From a bacterium (GTDB lineage Bacteria > UBP15 > UBA6099 > JAJRTR01): a stretch of 64,000 nucleotides of DNA. This document shows, piece by piece, positions 16,744-25,984 of the stretch; the first letter of the stretch is position 1, and the number at the start of each line of letters is the position of its first letter. The notes beneath the pieces are model-generated. The model was not told where the DNA came from and did not search any database. It saw only the letters and a list, made by a program, of their open reading frames with translations. The stretch lies in assembly GCA_024278215.1 (NCBI GenBank), contig JAJRTR010000135.1, positions 1-64,000 on the forward strand, given 5' to 3'. Made by a program: the position numbers and the translations under genes.

Positions 16744-17940
16744 GTGAGCGACGAAAGAACAATTTTATTGATAGAAGCAGACGAGTCGATTTGCGACGAG
16801 ATAAAAAATGCACTTGCGGACAAGCCTATCCGCTATGTCGAAGTCGATCAGGCGACAGACGCCGTGATGCAACTGGCTATCGAGGGCCCCGATGCCGCCA
16901 TAGTAGCCATGGAACTGCCCGACGGCGGCGGTGTCGAGTTGCTTCAGAATATCCGTGATTTCGACAAAAAAATCCCGATCGTTGTTATTATGGGCGAACC
17001 GACGAAGGAAAAGATCATCGCCGCAAAACGCGCTCGTGCCGTCGACATACTCCTCAAACCACCCAATTACGAGCGTCTCGCCCAGAAACTTTCAAACGCA
17101 CTGTGGCTCGATCCGTCATTGATAAAAACTGCGGGCGAAGAAGAGCTTGATTTTGAAACGGAAATGAAGAAACGCAAGGCCGAAATGGCAAAGGAAGAAG
17201 CCGAGCGTCCGACCGAAGAAGCTATCCCCAAAGGGGCCGAGGTGCTGAATGTCAACGACCTGATGCCCGGCATGAAAATCGCCAAAACTCTTATGTACAA
17301 TGATGTTGTATACGGTGATAAAGGACAGGTTCTTTCTGAGAAGGAAATCAAGCGATTCTCGCGCATGGGCGTACCCGAGGCATGTGTCTATGTGGATGAG
17401 CAACTCAAGAAAAAACTCGAGTTGAAGAAGAAACAGCAGGCACAGGCAAGCTCCATAAGAACTGATTCGTCCGGGGTTGCTGTCGGCGCGGGAAGCGCGC
17501 CCGGCCGCCCTCAGGAATTCGCGAAAGTCAAGCGGTCGTCCGTCAGGGTCGATGTAGAATTACCGGTGGTGATCAAAAGAAAAAGAGAAGACGGCATCGA
17601 AGAAACCATAGATGGCCTGACCGCCGATTGCAGCGCCGGCGGATGCGCCCTGCTCACGGCGATTCCACTTAGAAAAGGCGAAGAAATCGAGCTCAACTTC
17701 GAACTCGACGAAGGGCGCTTCAAAATGCACAACATCAAGGGCCTTGTGCGCCATTCTATGCGACGCTTCGGCACAGACGACTTCCCGCATAGAAACGGCA
17801 TTTTCTTCACGAGCATCACCGAGCGTTTCCGCGAAAATCTCATCACTGTTCTTTTCAAACTCGAGCGCGAGAACAAAAAGATGGAAGACGAACGCCGGGC
17901 TCGCTACGGCTACGGCCCGAAACGACGCTACCGGAGATAA
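16744..17940 (+). CDS. Pseudo-receiver / PilZ two-domain regulator
   Basis: 398 residues, GTG start. Residues 1-125 form a response-regulator receiver fold (LLIEADESI, conserved Lys in LLKPPNY). At the phospho-acceptor position the usual Asp is replaced, as in AAIVAMELPDGGG. A middle segment (about 160-225, NVNDLMPGMKIAKTL...VYGDKGQVLSEKEI) resembles the N-terminal extension found in HD-GYP proteins. Residues about 262-375 are a PilZ domain with RSSVR and DCSAGG, the RxxxR and D-x-S-x-x-G c-di-GMP-binding motifs. It therefore looks like a c-di-GMP effector whose receiver is not phosphorylated. It is a single gene with a long gap after it. Confidence 0.8.
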   Translation: MSDERTILLIEADESICDEIKNALADKPIRYVEVDQATDAVMQLAIEGPDAAIVAMELPDGGGVELLQNIRDFDKKIPIVVIMGEPTKEKIIAAKRARAVDILLKPPNYERLAQKLSNALWLDPSLIKTAGEEELDFETEMKKRKAEMAKEEAERPTEEAIPKGAEVLNVNDLMPGMKIAKTLMYNDVVYGDKGQVLSEKEIKRFSRMGVPEACVYVDEQLKKKLELKKKQQAQASSIRTDSSGVAVGAGSAPGRPQEFAKVKRSSVRVDVELPVVIKRKREDGIEETIDGLTADCSAGGCALLTAIPLRKGEEIELNFELDEGRFKMHNIKGLVRHSMRRFGTDDFPHRNGIFFTSITERFRENLITVLFKLERENKKMEDERRARYGYGPKRRYRR

Positions 17941-17948
17941 GTAAACGA

Positions 17949-18015
17949 CCACCGACCTTGTCGGTGGCTTTGATAAGGTTCGTTTAATTCTTGAAAGCCA
18001 CCAACTTTGTTGGTG
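17949..18015. repeat. Short tandem hairpins after the PilZ gene
   Basis: CCACCGAC-CTT-GTCGGTGG (17949-17967) and CACCAAC-TTT-GTTGGTG (17999-18015) are perfect stems with TTT-type loops. A degenerate third unit follows at 18050-18069. The first stem may also act as a terminator for the PilZ gene. The 17941-18437 gap holds these, the element at 18086 and no gene. Confidence 0.6.
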
Positions 18016-18085
18016 TTATATGGTCTTACGCGCTTTCGGCTCGTTTCATCCACCAGCTTTGCCAATGGGTTTCAAAGTACTAATC

Positions 18086-18178
18086 CCAATACCGTTTACT
18101 TTAGCAACAATGATGCGCAAAAAAGCCTGTATTTTCGCGAATATTGATACCCATACCCTCTTAAGTAAACGGTATTGG
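18086..18178. mobile_element. Small inverted-repeat element with direct-repeat flanks
   Basis: CCAATACCGTTTACTT (18086-18101) and its exact reverse complement (18163-18178) bound a 93 bp unit. TACTAATC is repeated directly on both sides (18078-18085 and 18179-18186), an apparent 8 bp target-site duplication. It lies beside a family B-type hairpin, as if inserted at its edge. Confidence 0.65.
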
Positions 18179-18185
18179 TACTAAT

Positions 18186-18207
18186 CCGCATATTTCACAA
18201 ATGCGGG
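18186..18207. repeat. Family B left-end hairpin (REP-like)
   Basis: CCGCATATTTCACAAATGCG, the same palindrome as at 24748, 39870, 53538 and (variant) 58822, here standing alone. Confidence 0.6.
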
Positions 18208-18437
18208 TGAAACGGATATTACCCTGTGGCCGGTTTCAACATTTCGTTACCGAAAAGTTGAGTCGGCAATTTCAAGTTGTTAAACTAAGACTGTTAACCA
18301 GTTTAGTGGGGAAAGAATAATTTGTCGCCTGTTTGCTGGGGCTACAGATTCGTCGTTTCCCGGGTTTGCCATGTGAAAGCCATAACTGAAAGCGGAGGCT
18401 TTCATAAAAATCTATCGAAATAATAAAGGACAGGATA

Positions 18438-19388
18438 ATGATCGAAGTTCATTCAGTGAAAAAGTATTACGGCTCATTCCTTGCTGTGGATGATGTGAGC
18501 TTCGATGTGCGGCCCGGCGAGATCGTGGCGTTTGTCGGCCCGAACGGGGCGGGGAAAAGTACGGTGTTGAAAATGATCGCCACTTACCTTATGCCGGATG
18601 CGGGCAGTATAACGGTAAATGGTCGCGATGTGGTGAAGAACTCGCTCGATGTGCGCGGCTCGATAGGATATATGCCGGAGAAAAGTATCAGCTACGAAGG
18701 GATGCGCGTCGACAGGTTCCTGAAGTTTGTCGGGGAGGCGCGCGGACTGGCCGGCTCAACTTTGAAAAAGAATTTCGACTGGGTGGTGAACAGTTGCGGG
18801 ATAGAGGAGGTACTGCACAAGCGGGTGGGCCAGTGTTCCAAGGGATACCAGAGGCGCGTGTCGCTTGCTATGTCGCTGATACATGATCCGGGTGTGATCC
18901 TTATGGACGAACCGACGCATGGGCTGGACCCGCTCCAGGTTCTCGCTCTGAGGGACTTCCTTAAGAGTCTCAAACGGGACAGGGCGATTCTCTTCAGCAG
19001 CCATATCTTCCAGGAGGTGGTGGCGATATGCGACCGGGTGCTGATAATAAATAATGCGCGGCTGCTGGCGGACGGCACAGTCGTCGAGATTGCGGGCAAG
19101 GCCGGGATACCGCAGGTGGTGAACTGCGTGATCGAGGCGCCGCCCGACGAATTGCGCGGTGCGCTCGATAGGCTGACGTCGGGCTGTGTCGGGAACTTCG
19201 TCGAGGCCGGCGCGGGGGTCGCACATGTCGAAATTGAAAAAAAGAACGGCGGACTGCGGGGCGATGTCGAGAAGATGTGTTCGGTTGCCGGCTGGTCGAT
19301 AAGGTCTTTTATCGAGCAGCCGCTCGATCTTGAAATAGTGTTTGCCGAGATTGTCAGGAAATCAAATGAGGAAGCTACTGTGCAATGA
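18438..19388 (+). CDS. ABC transporter ATP-binding protein, GldA-like
   Basis: 316 residues. Walker A is GPNGAGKST (about 35-43), the ABC signature is the unusual CSKGYQRRVSLA (about 135), Walker B is VILMDEPTHGLDP, and the switch His is in FSSHIFQEV. A C-terminal extension of about 90 residues follows. It is the first gene of a four-gene set that matches the GldA-GldF-GldG exporter layout plus a DUF4340 protein. Its stop overlaps the start of the permease gene by ATGA, so the two are translationally coupled. AGGACAGG supports ATG 18438. Confidence 0.9.
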   Translation: MIEVHSVKKYYGSFLAVDDVSFDVRPGEIVAFVGPNGAGKSTVLKMIATYLMPDAGSITVNGRDVVKNSLDVRGSIGYMPEKSISYEGMRVDRFLKFVGEARGLAGSTLKKNFDWVVNSCGIEEVLHKRVGQCSKGYQRRVSLAMSLIHDPGVILMDEPTHGLDPLQVLALRDFLKSLKRDRAILFSSHIFQEVVAICDRVLIINNARLLADGTVVEIAGKAGIPQVVNCVIEAPPDELRGALDRLTSGCVGNFVEAGAGVAHVEIEKKNGGLRGDVEKMCSVAGWSIRSFIEQPLDLEIVFAEIVRKSNEEATVQ

Positions 19389-20173
19389 ATATCGAAGCTA
19401 AAGCGGCGGTCGGTGCGTGCGTCGGTGGCGCGCCGGGCACGATAAGGGCGATAAAGATTATTTTCTCACGTGAACTCGGGGCCATTTTCGACTCTTCTGT
19501 CGCGTATATTTATTTTATCGCTTTCACCCTTCTGACCGTCGGTATTTTCATGAACGAATTCTTTGTCGTTTCCGTAATCGACATGACGCCATATTTCAAA
19601 CTCCTGCCGATGCTCCTTATCGTTTTCATGCCCGCCCTCACTATGCGGATATGGGCCGAGGAAAAACGTGTCGAGACTTTCGAACTTCTCATGACTATGC
19701 CGCTGACACCGGCGCAGATTGTTATCGGAAAGTTCAAAGCGGTTTTTGTTTTCTATCTTCTGACCCTGTGCGGTTCGCTGCCCATCGTGATCATGCTGAA
19801 ATCGCTCGGCTCGCCCGATCTCGGGCTGATCCTTTCGGGATATATCGGCGCGGCGCTGCTGGGCGCGCTCTTTATTTCTTTCGGGCTTTTCACATCCGGC
19901 GTCACGGCGAACCAGATAGTAGCGTTCGTGCTCGCTGTTTTTATCGGTTTCCTTTTCGTCTTCAGCGGCGACGACAGGGTGGTGTCCATTCTCGACGGCC
20001 TGACGCCACATCTTCAGGCAGGCACTTTTCTCTATGAATCCTTCTCCGCTATCCCGCACTACCAGGCCATGACCGGCGGCCTGTTATGCGCGTCGGACGT
20101 ATTCTTTTTCGTTTCCATGACTGCCGTGTTCCTGTGGTTGAACGCTATCTCGGTGAACAGGAGCCGCATTTGA
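19385..20173 (+). CDS. ABC transporter permease, GldF-like (ABC-2 family)
   Basis: 262 residues with six hydrophobic segments (about residues 35-60, 65-95, 115-140, 150-180, 185-205 and 230-255). The motif MRIWAEEKRVETFELLMTMP is diagnostic of the GldF/NosY-like ABC-2 permease group. It overlaps the ATPase gene by four bases and is followed without a gap by the GldG-like gene. With the ATPase it would form the membrane part of an inner-membrane ABC system. GldAFG is linked to gliding motility in Bacteroidota, but homologues are widespread in non-gliders. Confidence 0.9.
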   Translation: MNIEAKAAVGACVGGAPGTIRAIKIIFSRELGAIFDSSVAYIYFIAFTLLTVGIFMNEFFVVSVIDMTPYFKLLPMLLIVFMPALTMRIWAEEKRVETFELLMTMPLTPAQIVIGKFKAVFVFYLLTLCGSLPIVIMLKSLGSPDLGLILSGYIGAALLGALFISFGLFTSGVTANQIVAFVLAVFIGFLFVFSGDDRVVSILDGLTPHLQAGTFLYESFSAIPHYQAMTGGLLCASDVFFFVSMTAVFLWLNAISVNRSRI

Positions 20174-20174
20174 A

Positions 20175-23100
20175 TTGAGACGCCCGGCACCTGTCCAACT
20201 CGCAATAATCTTTCTGCTTATGCTGTGCATCGCAGTTGTCGGCGCGCGTTGCGTAAGTTTATTGTGGCCGGGCGCATACGACATTAGCCGCAGCCGGTCG
20301 CACATGGTCGATCCGGGCACTATAGAATATTTGAAGTCACTCGATGAGCCCGTTTTTGTCACTTATGCTGTTTCCGCGCGTTGCGAGATGCCTTCACAGC
20401 TCAAGCGTGTCGAAAGAGGTGTCGTCGCAATATTGAAATCACTGCGGGACGCCGCGCCCGACAAATTCGACTATATCGTTGTCGATCCTTCCGGCAATAA
20501 AAACATGGTCGGTATCGTGGCGTCGAAAAAAATATCTCCTTTCCATTCCGAGAGCATTCTGGACGACAAGAAAACAGAAAAAGTTGTCTGGTCCTCGATA
20601 GTCGTTTCGATGGGAGCCCGTCGCGACGTCGTTCTGCATCGCATAACGGAAGCATACCTGCCGCATCTCGAGTCGCTGATTGTCGGGCATCTCAAAAACA
20701 TGAAAACGCCGATAAAGCCCGTGATAGGTGTGGTCACGCCCGAGTCGGGTTTTGCCTCGCTGCGCGCTGTTCTGGAAAACTCGGGCCGTGTCGAAAACAT
20801 ATCAATCAACAGTGAATCCGGTATACCGGCGGACATCGACATGCTCTACTGGATGGACCCCGCCGATGTGCGCGACAGGACGATTATGGAACTGAGGCGT
20901 TTCGTCGAATCGGGCCGGAATGTCGTTCTCGCGGGTTCCCTCTATAAAATCTCCATGATGCGCGGCAGGGACGGCGGCCTGCTGTACAATGTTTCTCTCG
21001 AAGACCCTTCAATAAATAAGATTATCAAAAAGTTCGGTCTGGAAATGAAAAAGAGTATCGTGCTGGACGAAAGAAGTGAAACGATAAATGTTCCCGGTGA
21101 AAAAGGCGGTTCGAGGCAGGTGAGCATTCCGTTTGCCATCCGCACGACGCCTGTCACACACAACCTGAAAAGTTTTGCGGGACCTAACACCGGTGCTCTC
21201 GGATTCTATGCTTCGGTTCCGATAAATATGAACGAGAGCAGGCTTCGCGCATTCGGATATGAAGCGCAGACAGTCGTGACATCCTCGGAAAACGTATGGA
21301 CCGTGCCGCTCGACGAAGCGCGTTTTTCGGAGGAACAGTTCGCGCCCACCATTATGAAAACCAAGCAGCCGCTCGCCGTCATGCTGAGCAAGCCCGGAGA
21401 CCCGTTCCACGGCAAACTGCTGGTTCTTTCGTCGTCGTCGATGTTCACGGATCAGGGACTTGCCAAACAGGGGTTCGGCCACAGGGCGTTTCTGAGGCTG
21501 CTGGGCAGGACATTCCTGTCGGCGCAGGAACTTGTGAAGATGAGAGTCGAGCGGCGGCTGCCCGATCTGCTGCCCGATATGACGCCTGCCGGAATTATAT
21601 ACTGGCGTGTTTTCGCAATGGTGTTTATCCCGGCGTTTGTGCTGTTGGTCATGCTGATAAGGACCGGTCTGCCGCGTGTAAGTTTCGGGCCGTGGCTGAG
21701 GATCGCGACCGAAGCGGGCGCTGTCGCGATAATCGCGCTCGTCGTTGCCCGGCTCATTTCGGGAGCGCTCGGCGCGGCGCGTGTGGATATGACTGCGAAC
21801 AGGGTCAACAGCATGGCGGAATTCACACGCGAAACGGTCGGGGACCTTGCCGTGGAAACTACTGCCACGCTCTACACAACACGGCGCGCACTCATGCCGG
21901 TCGGGTTGAAAAAGGCGCAGGAGGAGACGATAGTCCTCGCACGCACGCTGTGCCGGATGAGCGGCGGCAAACTTAAATTCACAATCGTCTATCCCGACGA
22001 TCTGGAGAAACTCGACCGGGATATCCTTATCAAAAAAGGCATCAAGCCGACCGGCATGGAAGTGACGGAATATGACCGCGCCGTAACAAGGAATATATGG
22101 AACGATCTCGTGTTCGAAAGCGGCGGGCGCATGTACAGGTTGCCGTTTATAAGGGAAAACAGCGCGTCGCAGATCGAATTTATGATCGACACAACTTTAA
22201 AAGCCATCGAGCGCGGGAAAGAATTTCACGTGGCCGTGGCGTCGGATCTTCCGCGCCTGTCGCCCGCCGAGGCGTTCGAGGATTATTATAAAAAACAGCT
22301 CACCGCGCCTGTCGGCTCGGACGTTTACAGTGAAGCAAAAGATATGTTGCGCGCGAACAATTACAGGGTGACGGACGTGAATCCGCGCAAACCGGAAGTA
22401 CCGCCGGATACGGATGTGCTGATATGGTTGCAACCGCGCCGGCCGGTCGAGAAGATGGCCGTCGAACTGCTGAACTATCTCGACGGCGGCGGCATGGCGA
22501 TGATCGCCGCGCAGCATTATAACATCCAGCAGCGACAGTACCGCGGGCGCGGGTTCCGGACTGTTTACTGGCCGCAGCCGCAGTACATCGACATGAACGA
22601 CTGGCTCGACCTGATCGGAATAACGATTGAAAAAGAAGTGTTTATGGACGAAGTGCAGACGCAACTCGAACTCGAGATGCAGATAAACAGGCTCGCTGTG
22701 CGCGAATACGAAGACCAGGCTGTCGCGAAACCGTTTCTGATCCGCGCGATCAATCCCAACTTCTCGCACGAGTCGCCCATTACCGCGAATCTCGGCGACC
22801 TGCTTTTTATCTGGGGCAACAGGTTTACTGTCGACAGGCAGAAACTCGAGGCGGCGGGGCTTCGCTACAACCCGCTGGTTTCCTCCAGTCCGCATTCGTG
22901 GAAATATGACTGGAAAGGTGGTTTTCTCGGCGAAGATGTGTTTAATAAGCGCGACTACCTCGAGGGCGGGCAATTGCTGAGCCTGCTCGTGAGCGGCGAC
23001 TTCCCGCATGTGCGTCTCTACAAACCTGAACCGATAACAAACGAAGACGGCGAGCAGGTAATGCCCTATGCAGGCGCATCGGGCGCGGGGCTGATACAGG

Positions 23101-23429
23101 TCGACAAAAGAGGTGGCGGCAGCACTTCGCGCGGCGAACTGATTCTCACGGGCAGTTCCCAGATGTTCACAAACGCGCACCTGCGCCAGGAGGGGTTCGA
23201 CCACGCGCAGTTCCTCCTCAACTCCATCGCATACCTCGCGCTCGGCCCCGGCGCGGCCCGGTTGCAGGCGAAGAACCTCACCCCCGAAGGATTCGAACAG
23301 CCGGACGAACGCATTATGCTTCTCATGAGAATCCTGACAATGGGATTTCTCCCGTTTGTGTTTTTGATTTACGGCGCGGCGCGCTTTACGCTGGAAAGGC
23401 GGAAGAAAAACCTGGCTTTCAGGGATTAG
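20175..23429 (+). CDS. Tandem-fused GldG-like ABC auxiliary protein
   Basis: 1084 residues, about twice a normal GldG. It begins with TTG immediately after the permease stop; no good ribosome site is visible, so the exact start is uncertain. The first unit has a membrane anchor (about 7-29), the ABC_transp_aux pattern (ISRSRSHMVDPGTIEYLKSLDEPV) and a membrane segment at about 473-495. A second anchor (about 512-530) leads to MTANRVNSMAEFTRETVGDL, which repeats the start of the first unit, then a second auxiliary domain. A final membrane helix lies at about 1050-1070. The periplasmic domains are thought to work with the permease. The duplication suggests a single-chain stand-in for two GldG copies. 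Confidence 0.85.
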   Translation: MRRPAPVQLAIIFLLMLCIAVVGARCVSLLWPGAYDISRSRSHMVDPGTIEYLKSLDEPVFVTYAVSARCEMPSQLKRVERGVVAILKSLRDAAPDKFDYIVVDPSGNKNMVGIVASKKISPFHSESILDDKKTEKVVWSSIVVSMGARRDVVLHRITEAYLPHLESLIVGHLKNMKTPIKPVIGVVTPESGFASLRAVLENSGRVENISINSESGIPADIDMLYWMDPADVRDRTIMELRRFVESGRNVVLAGSLYKISMMRGRDGGLLYNVSLEDPSINKIIKKFGLEMKKSIVLDERSETINVPGEKGGSRQVSIPFAIRTTPVTHNLKSFAGPNTGALGFYASVPINMNESRLRAFGYEAQTVVTSSENVWTVPLDEARFSEEQFAPTIMKTKQPLAVMLSKPGDPFHGKLLVLSSSSMFTDQGLAKQGFGHRAFLRLLGRTFLSAQELVKMRVERRLPDLLPDMTPAGIIYWRVFAMVFIPAFVLLVMLIRTGLPRVSFGPWLRIATEAGAVAIIALVVARLISGALGAARVDMTANRVNSMAEFTRETVGDLAVETTATLYTTRRALMPVGLKKAQEETIVLARTLCRMSGGKLKFTIVYPDDLEKLDRDILIKKGIKPTGMEVTEYDRAVTRNIWNDLVFESGGRMYRLPFIRENSASQIEFMIDTTLKAIERGKEFHVAVASDLPRLSPAEAFEDYYKKQLTAPVGSDVYSEAKDMLRANNYRVTDVNPRKPEVPPDTDVLIWLQPRRPVEKMAVELLNYLDGGGMAMIAAQHYNIQQRQYRGRGFRTVYWPQPQYIDMNDWLDLIGITIEKEVFMDEVQTQLELEMQINRLAVREYEDQAVAKPFLIRAINPNFSHESPITANLGDLLFIWGNRFTVDRQKLEAAGLRYNPLVSSSPHSWKYDWKGGFLGEDVFNKRDYLEGGQLLSLLVSGDFPHVRLYKPEPITNEDGEQVMPYAGASGAGLIQVDKRGGGSTSRGELILTGSSQMFTNAHLRQEGFDHAQFLLNSIAYLALGPGAARLQAKNLTPEGFEQPDERIMLLMRILTMGFLPFVFLIYGAARFTLERRKKNLAFRD

Positions 23430-23433
23430 ACGA

Positions 23434-24624
23434 ATGACAAGGTCAATCGTAATATTCGCGCTGATACTCGCGCTGCTGCTGGCGGCGAATAATCTGCTTG
23501 TGAAAAAAGACGCCGAAATCAACAGGCGCTACACGAACCTCTACTCACTTGTGGACAGGGATAAAGTGTCGAAGGATGAAGTGAGGGCGTTGGGTATCGT
23601 ATTTCCGGGCAGTAAGCTGGAACTACGCTACATGAAAGTGGACGACGCATGGCGGATGCCGCAGTACAGGGGGGCTTACGCGCGCGGCGACCTCGTGGAT
23701 TCCATTGTCAGGGACATCACCGATACCTGGGGCATAAAGATAGACACGCGAGACAGACCGGCTTCCGACTTCGGTTTTTCATCGGAAAGCATAATGATAA
23801 AAATATATGCCACCGCCACAGAGCCGATAGGCGGTATTGTGTGCGGCAGAGTGGTGCCGGGCTTCCAGAGCACGGACTCCTATGTGAAGATTATCGGCGA
23901 GAACGCCATATACCAGATAAACGGCAATCCGCTGGGCAAGCTTGGTTCTCCGGGCGGGCTACCCCCGCTTGTGGACTCGCAGATCATCCCCGATTCCCTG
24001 GGTGCGAAAGGTGAACTGGGAAAAATATTTTTCGAGCCGCACTCTGATAGTAGTGAAATGCTGTGGATCGAACGGCGCGAAAAACCCGAGTCCGAGATGA
24101 AAGAAAGCCCCATGCGCCGCATGATGCCCGATTACAAGGAATACGATTGGTTCGCGATTCTACCGGACGGCACGGATGTGAAGCTGAACGAACGCAGTGC
24201 CGTCGAATATACCGGTTTTGTCAGGCGGCTGTCGTTCGACAGGCTGCCGCGGATCAGCGAACTCGACGAACACGCCCTGCGGCCTTCGGAAAAAAAGCTT
24301 GTCCTGGAATTCGAGCCGCGCGAAAAACCCAAACCCCCACCCGTGAAAGGTGTGGACCCGACCGGCACCGCCTCACAGGTTGAAAAAGACGTGTCCTCGA
24401 TGCCGTTTAAGGAATCCATTGAAATAAGAGAATCCGACAGGAACGCGAACAGTTATATCTATTACACGGGTACAAACCTTATAGCATCAGTCGATCAGAA
24501 AAAGATCAAATTGTTTTTTCCATCTCTGCATACGCTCGAGAGCGCACCGAAGAAACCTTCGATATACAGTAGTGTGCCGCCCGCGCCGCCCGGCGGCGCA
24601 CCCGCGCTTTTCTCGCCCCGGTGA
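23434..24624 (+). CDS. DUF4340 membrane-anchored protein
   Basis: 396 residues. One N-terminal membrane anchor (residues 5-22) precedes a long extracytoplasmic region rich in charged and beta-type stretches (YMKVDDAWRMP, YQINGNPLGKL, YDWFAILPDGTDVKLN), typical of DUF4340. This family is repeatedly found last in GldAFG-like operons. The C-terminus is proline-rich and low-complexity. It starts four bases after the GldG-like gene and is almost certainly in the same operon. The function is unknown. Confidence 0.8.
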   Translation: MTRSIVIFALILALLLAANNLLVKKDAEINRRYTNLYSLVDRDKVSKDEVRALGIVFPGSKLELRYMKVDDAWRMPQYRGAYARGDLVDSIVRDITDTWGIKIDTRDRPASDFGFSSESIMIKIYATATEPIGGIVCGRVVPGFQSTDSYVKIIGENAIYQINGNPLGKLGSPGGLPPLVDSQIIPDSLGAKGELGKIFFEPHSDSSEMLWIERREKPESEMKESPMRRMMPDYKEYDWFAILPDGTDVKLNERSAVEYTGFVRRLSFDRLPRISELDEHALRPSEKKLVLEFEPREKPKPPPVKGVDPTGTASQVEKDVSSMPFKESIEIRESDRNANSYIYYTGTNLIASVDQKKIKLFFPSLHTLESAPKKPSIYSSVPPAPPGGAPALFSPR

Positions 24625-24747
24625 TGTTTCCATCGCCTGCGGCGACACAGCGTTTTATTCAGAACCCGTTTCCATGTTGCACATATACGAAAGCATCCCG
24701 AATTGCACCGATATGTAACTTCACATAGAATATCAAAAACATATTAT

Positions 24748-24921
24748 CCCGCATATTTCACAAATGCGGGTGAAAAACCGGAAGAATGCCCATAATACAA
24801 GGCGCGGCAAGTGAGGGTGAGGAAGCATCCTGCAGGTATGTGACCGATCCCGAATCGCCGCCGCAACGTAGTAGAATGGGGGGTCTCACGGTTTTCCGGA
24901 TCTCTTTGTGAGAAATCCGGG
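24748..24921 (+). mobile_element. Family B element, copy B1
   Basis: 174 bp from CCCGCATATTTCAC to GTGAGAAATCCGGG; the ends are imperfect inverted repeats and each also forms its own hairpin. TTAT flanks both sides (24744-24747 and 24922-24925), a target-site duplication. The interior (AAGGCGCGGCAAGTGAG, CTGCAGGTATGTGACC, ATCCCGAATCGCCGCCGCAA) is shared with the copy at 39870. It fills most of the 24625-24947 gap. Confidence 0.8.
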
Positions 24922-24947
24922 TTATCCTGGTTGAAGGAGAAACCCGC

Positions 24948-25880
24948 ATGTTGAGCGCAATAAAAAAGGCTGTCCTCTTTTTCTTTATTGTCGTCGTTTC
25001 CTTAATCCTGTTTATTTTAATCTTTCCCCTGGTATACAAACCCGACATGATTGATCCCGCCCAACTGGATATCACGGGGAAATTCCTGCAACTGGACGAC
25101 GGGATAAAAGTTCACTATATGGAACAGGGCAAGGGCGATGTGCTGCTGCTGATTCACGGCTATACGTCCAATCTCTATTCGTGGAACGAGGTGATGCCGG
25201 AGCTTTCGAAAAAATATCGCGTAATAGCGGTCGACCTGCTGGGATACGGTTTCACGGACAAGCCGAAGGATGCGACATACAACTACCGTTCTTTTTCGGA
25301 TGTCATCAAGAAATTTCTCGACAAAAAAGGGATAAGAAAACTTTCGATTGCCGGCAATTCGATGGGTGGCGGCACGGCCATACGTTTCGCGCTCGATCAC
25401 CCGGCGATGGTGAATAAACTAATACTTGTGGACAGCTCGGGAGTGAAGTTCGCGCATGACCCGATGCTGCTCATCATGTTCGGAACCCCCGGACTGAACA
25501 ATTTTATTTTCAGTATCATCAACAAGAGCATCATGAAAAAATCACTGGAGTTCTGCTGCTACTACAACAACGATGCCGTGACCGACGAACGGGCATACCT
25601 GTATACATTTTCTTTCCGAACGAAGGGGTCGTTCAATTCCGTGACAAAAACCGTGATGCAGAACGACTTCGACGGGCTGGAGGATAAACTGGGAACCCTG
25701 AAAGCGCCGACGCTTATAATATGGGGCGAAAAAGATATGCTGATACCCGCCACGACAGCGGGCAAGTTCCATCGGCTGATACCGAATTCGAAGCTTACGA
25801 TTATCGAAAAATGCGGACACATGCCCCAGGAGGAAAAACCGGCGGTGACGATAGCGGCGATTGAAGGTTTTCTTAAATAA
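24948..25880 (+). CDS. Membrane-anchored alpha/beta hydrolase
   Basis: 310 residues. An N-terminal hydrophobic segment (about 8-30) is followed by an alpha/beta hydrolase fold: oxyanion HGYTSN (about 71), DLLGYG, the nucleophile in GNSMGG (about 132), the acid in WGEKDMLIP, and the catalytic His in CGHMPQEEKP. The fold group includes esterases, epoxide hydrolases and dehalogenases, and the substrate cannot be told. A GAAGGAGAA ribosome site precedes ATG 24948. The gene begins 26 bases after a family B element. Confidence 0.85.
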   Translation: MLSAIKKAVLFFFIVVVSLILFILIFPLVYKPDMIDPAQLDITGKFLQLDDGIKVHYMEQGKGDVLLLIHGYTSNLYSWNEVMPELSKKYRVIAVDLLGYGFTDKPKDATYNYRSFSDVIKKFLDKKGIRKLSIAGNSMGGGTAIRFALDHPAMVNKLILVDSSGVKFAHDPMLLIMFGTPGLNNFIFSIINKSIMKKSLEFCCYYNNDAVTDERAYLYTFSFRTKGSFNSVTKTVMQNDFDGLEDKLGTLKAPTLIIWGEKDMLIPATTAGKFHRLIPNSKLTIIEKCGHMPQEEKPAVTIAAIEGFLK

Positions 25881-25984
25881 AAATATTCGGGAGCGATCAG
25901 GGGCGCTCCGGGTTGTGCCGAAATTGCATTATTATTGATACACGAGCGAGGGAACGGATATAATTGACAAATGTAAATCAACAT

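Noticed and set aside
17949-18069. Possible CRISPR array
   Set aside because: Only two to three short, non-identical hairpins, no regular spacers and no cas genes.
22197-23522. 441-codon open frame on the minus strand
   Set aside because: It lies entirely opposite the GldG-like gene, has biased R/H-rich composition and no recognisable motif; a shadow of a GC-rich coding strand.
25890-25909. GGAGCG/CGCTCC hairpin after the alpha/beta hydrolase as a terminator
   Set aside because: Only six base pairs and no T-run follows.
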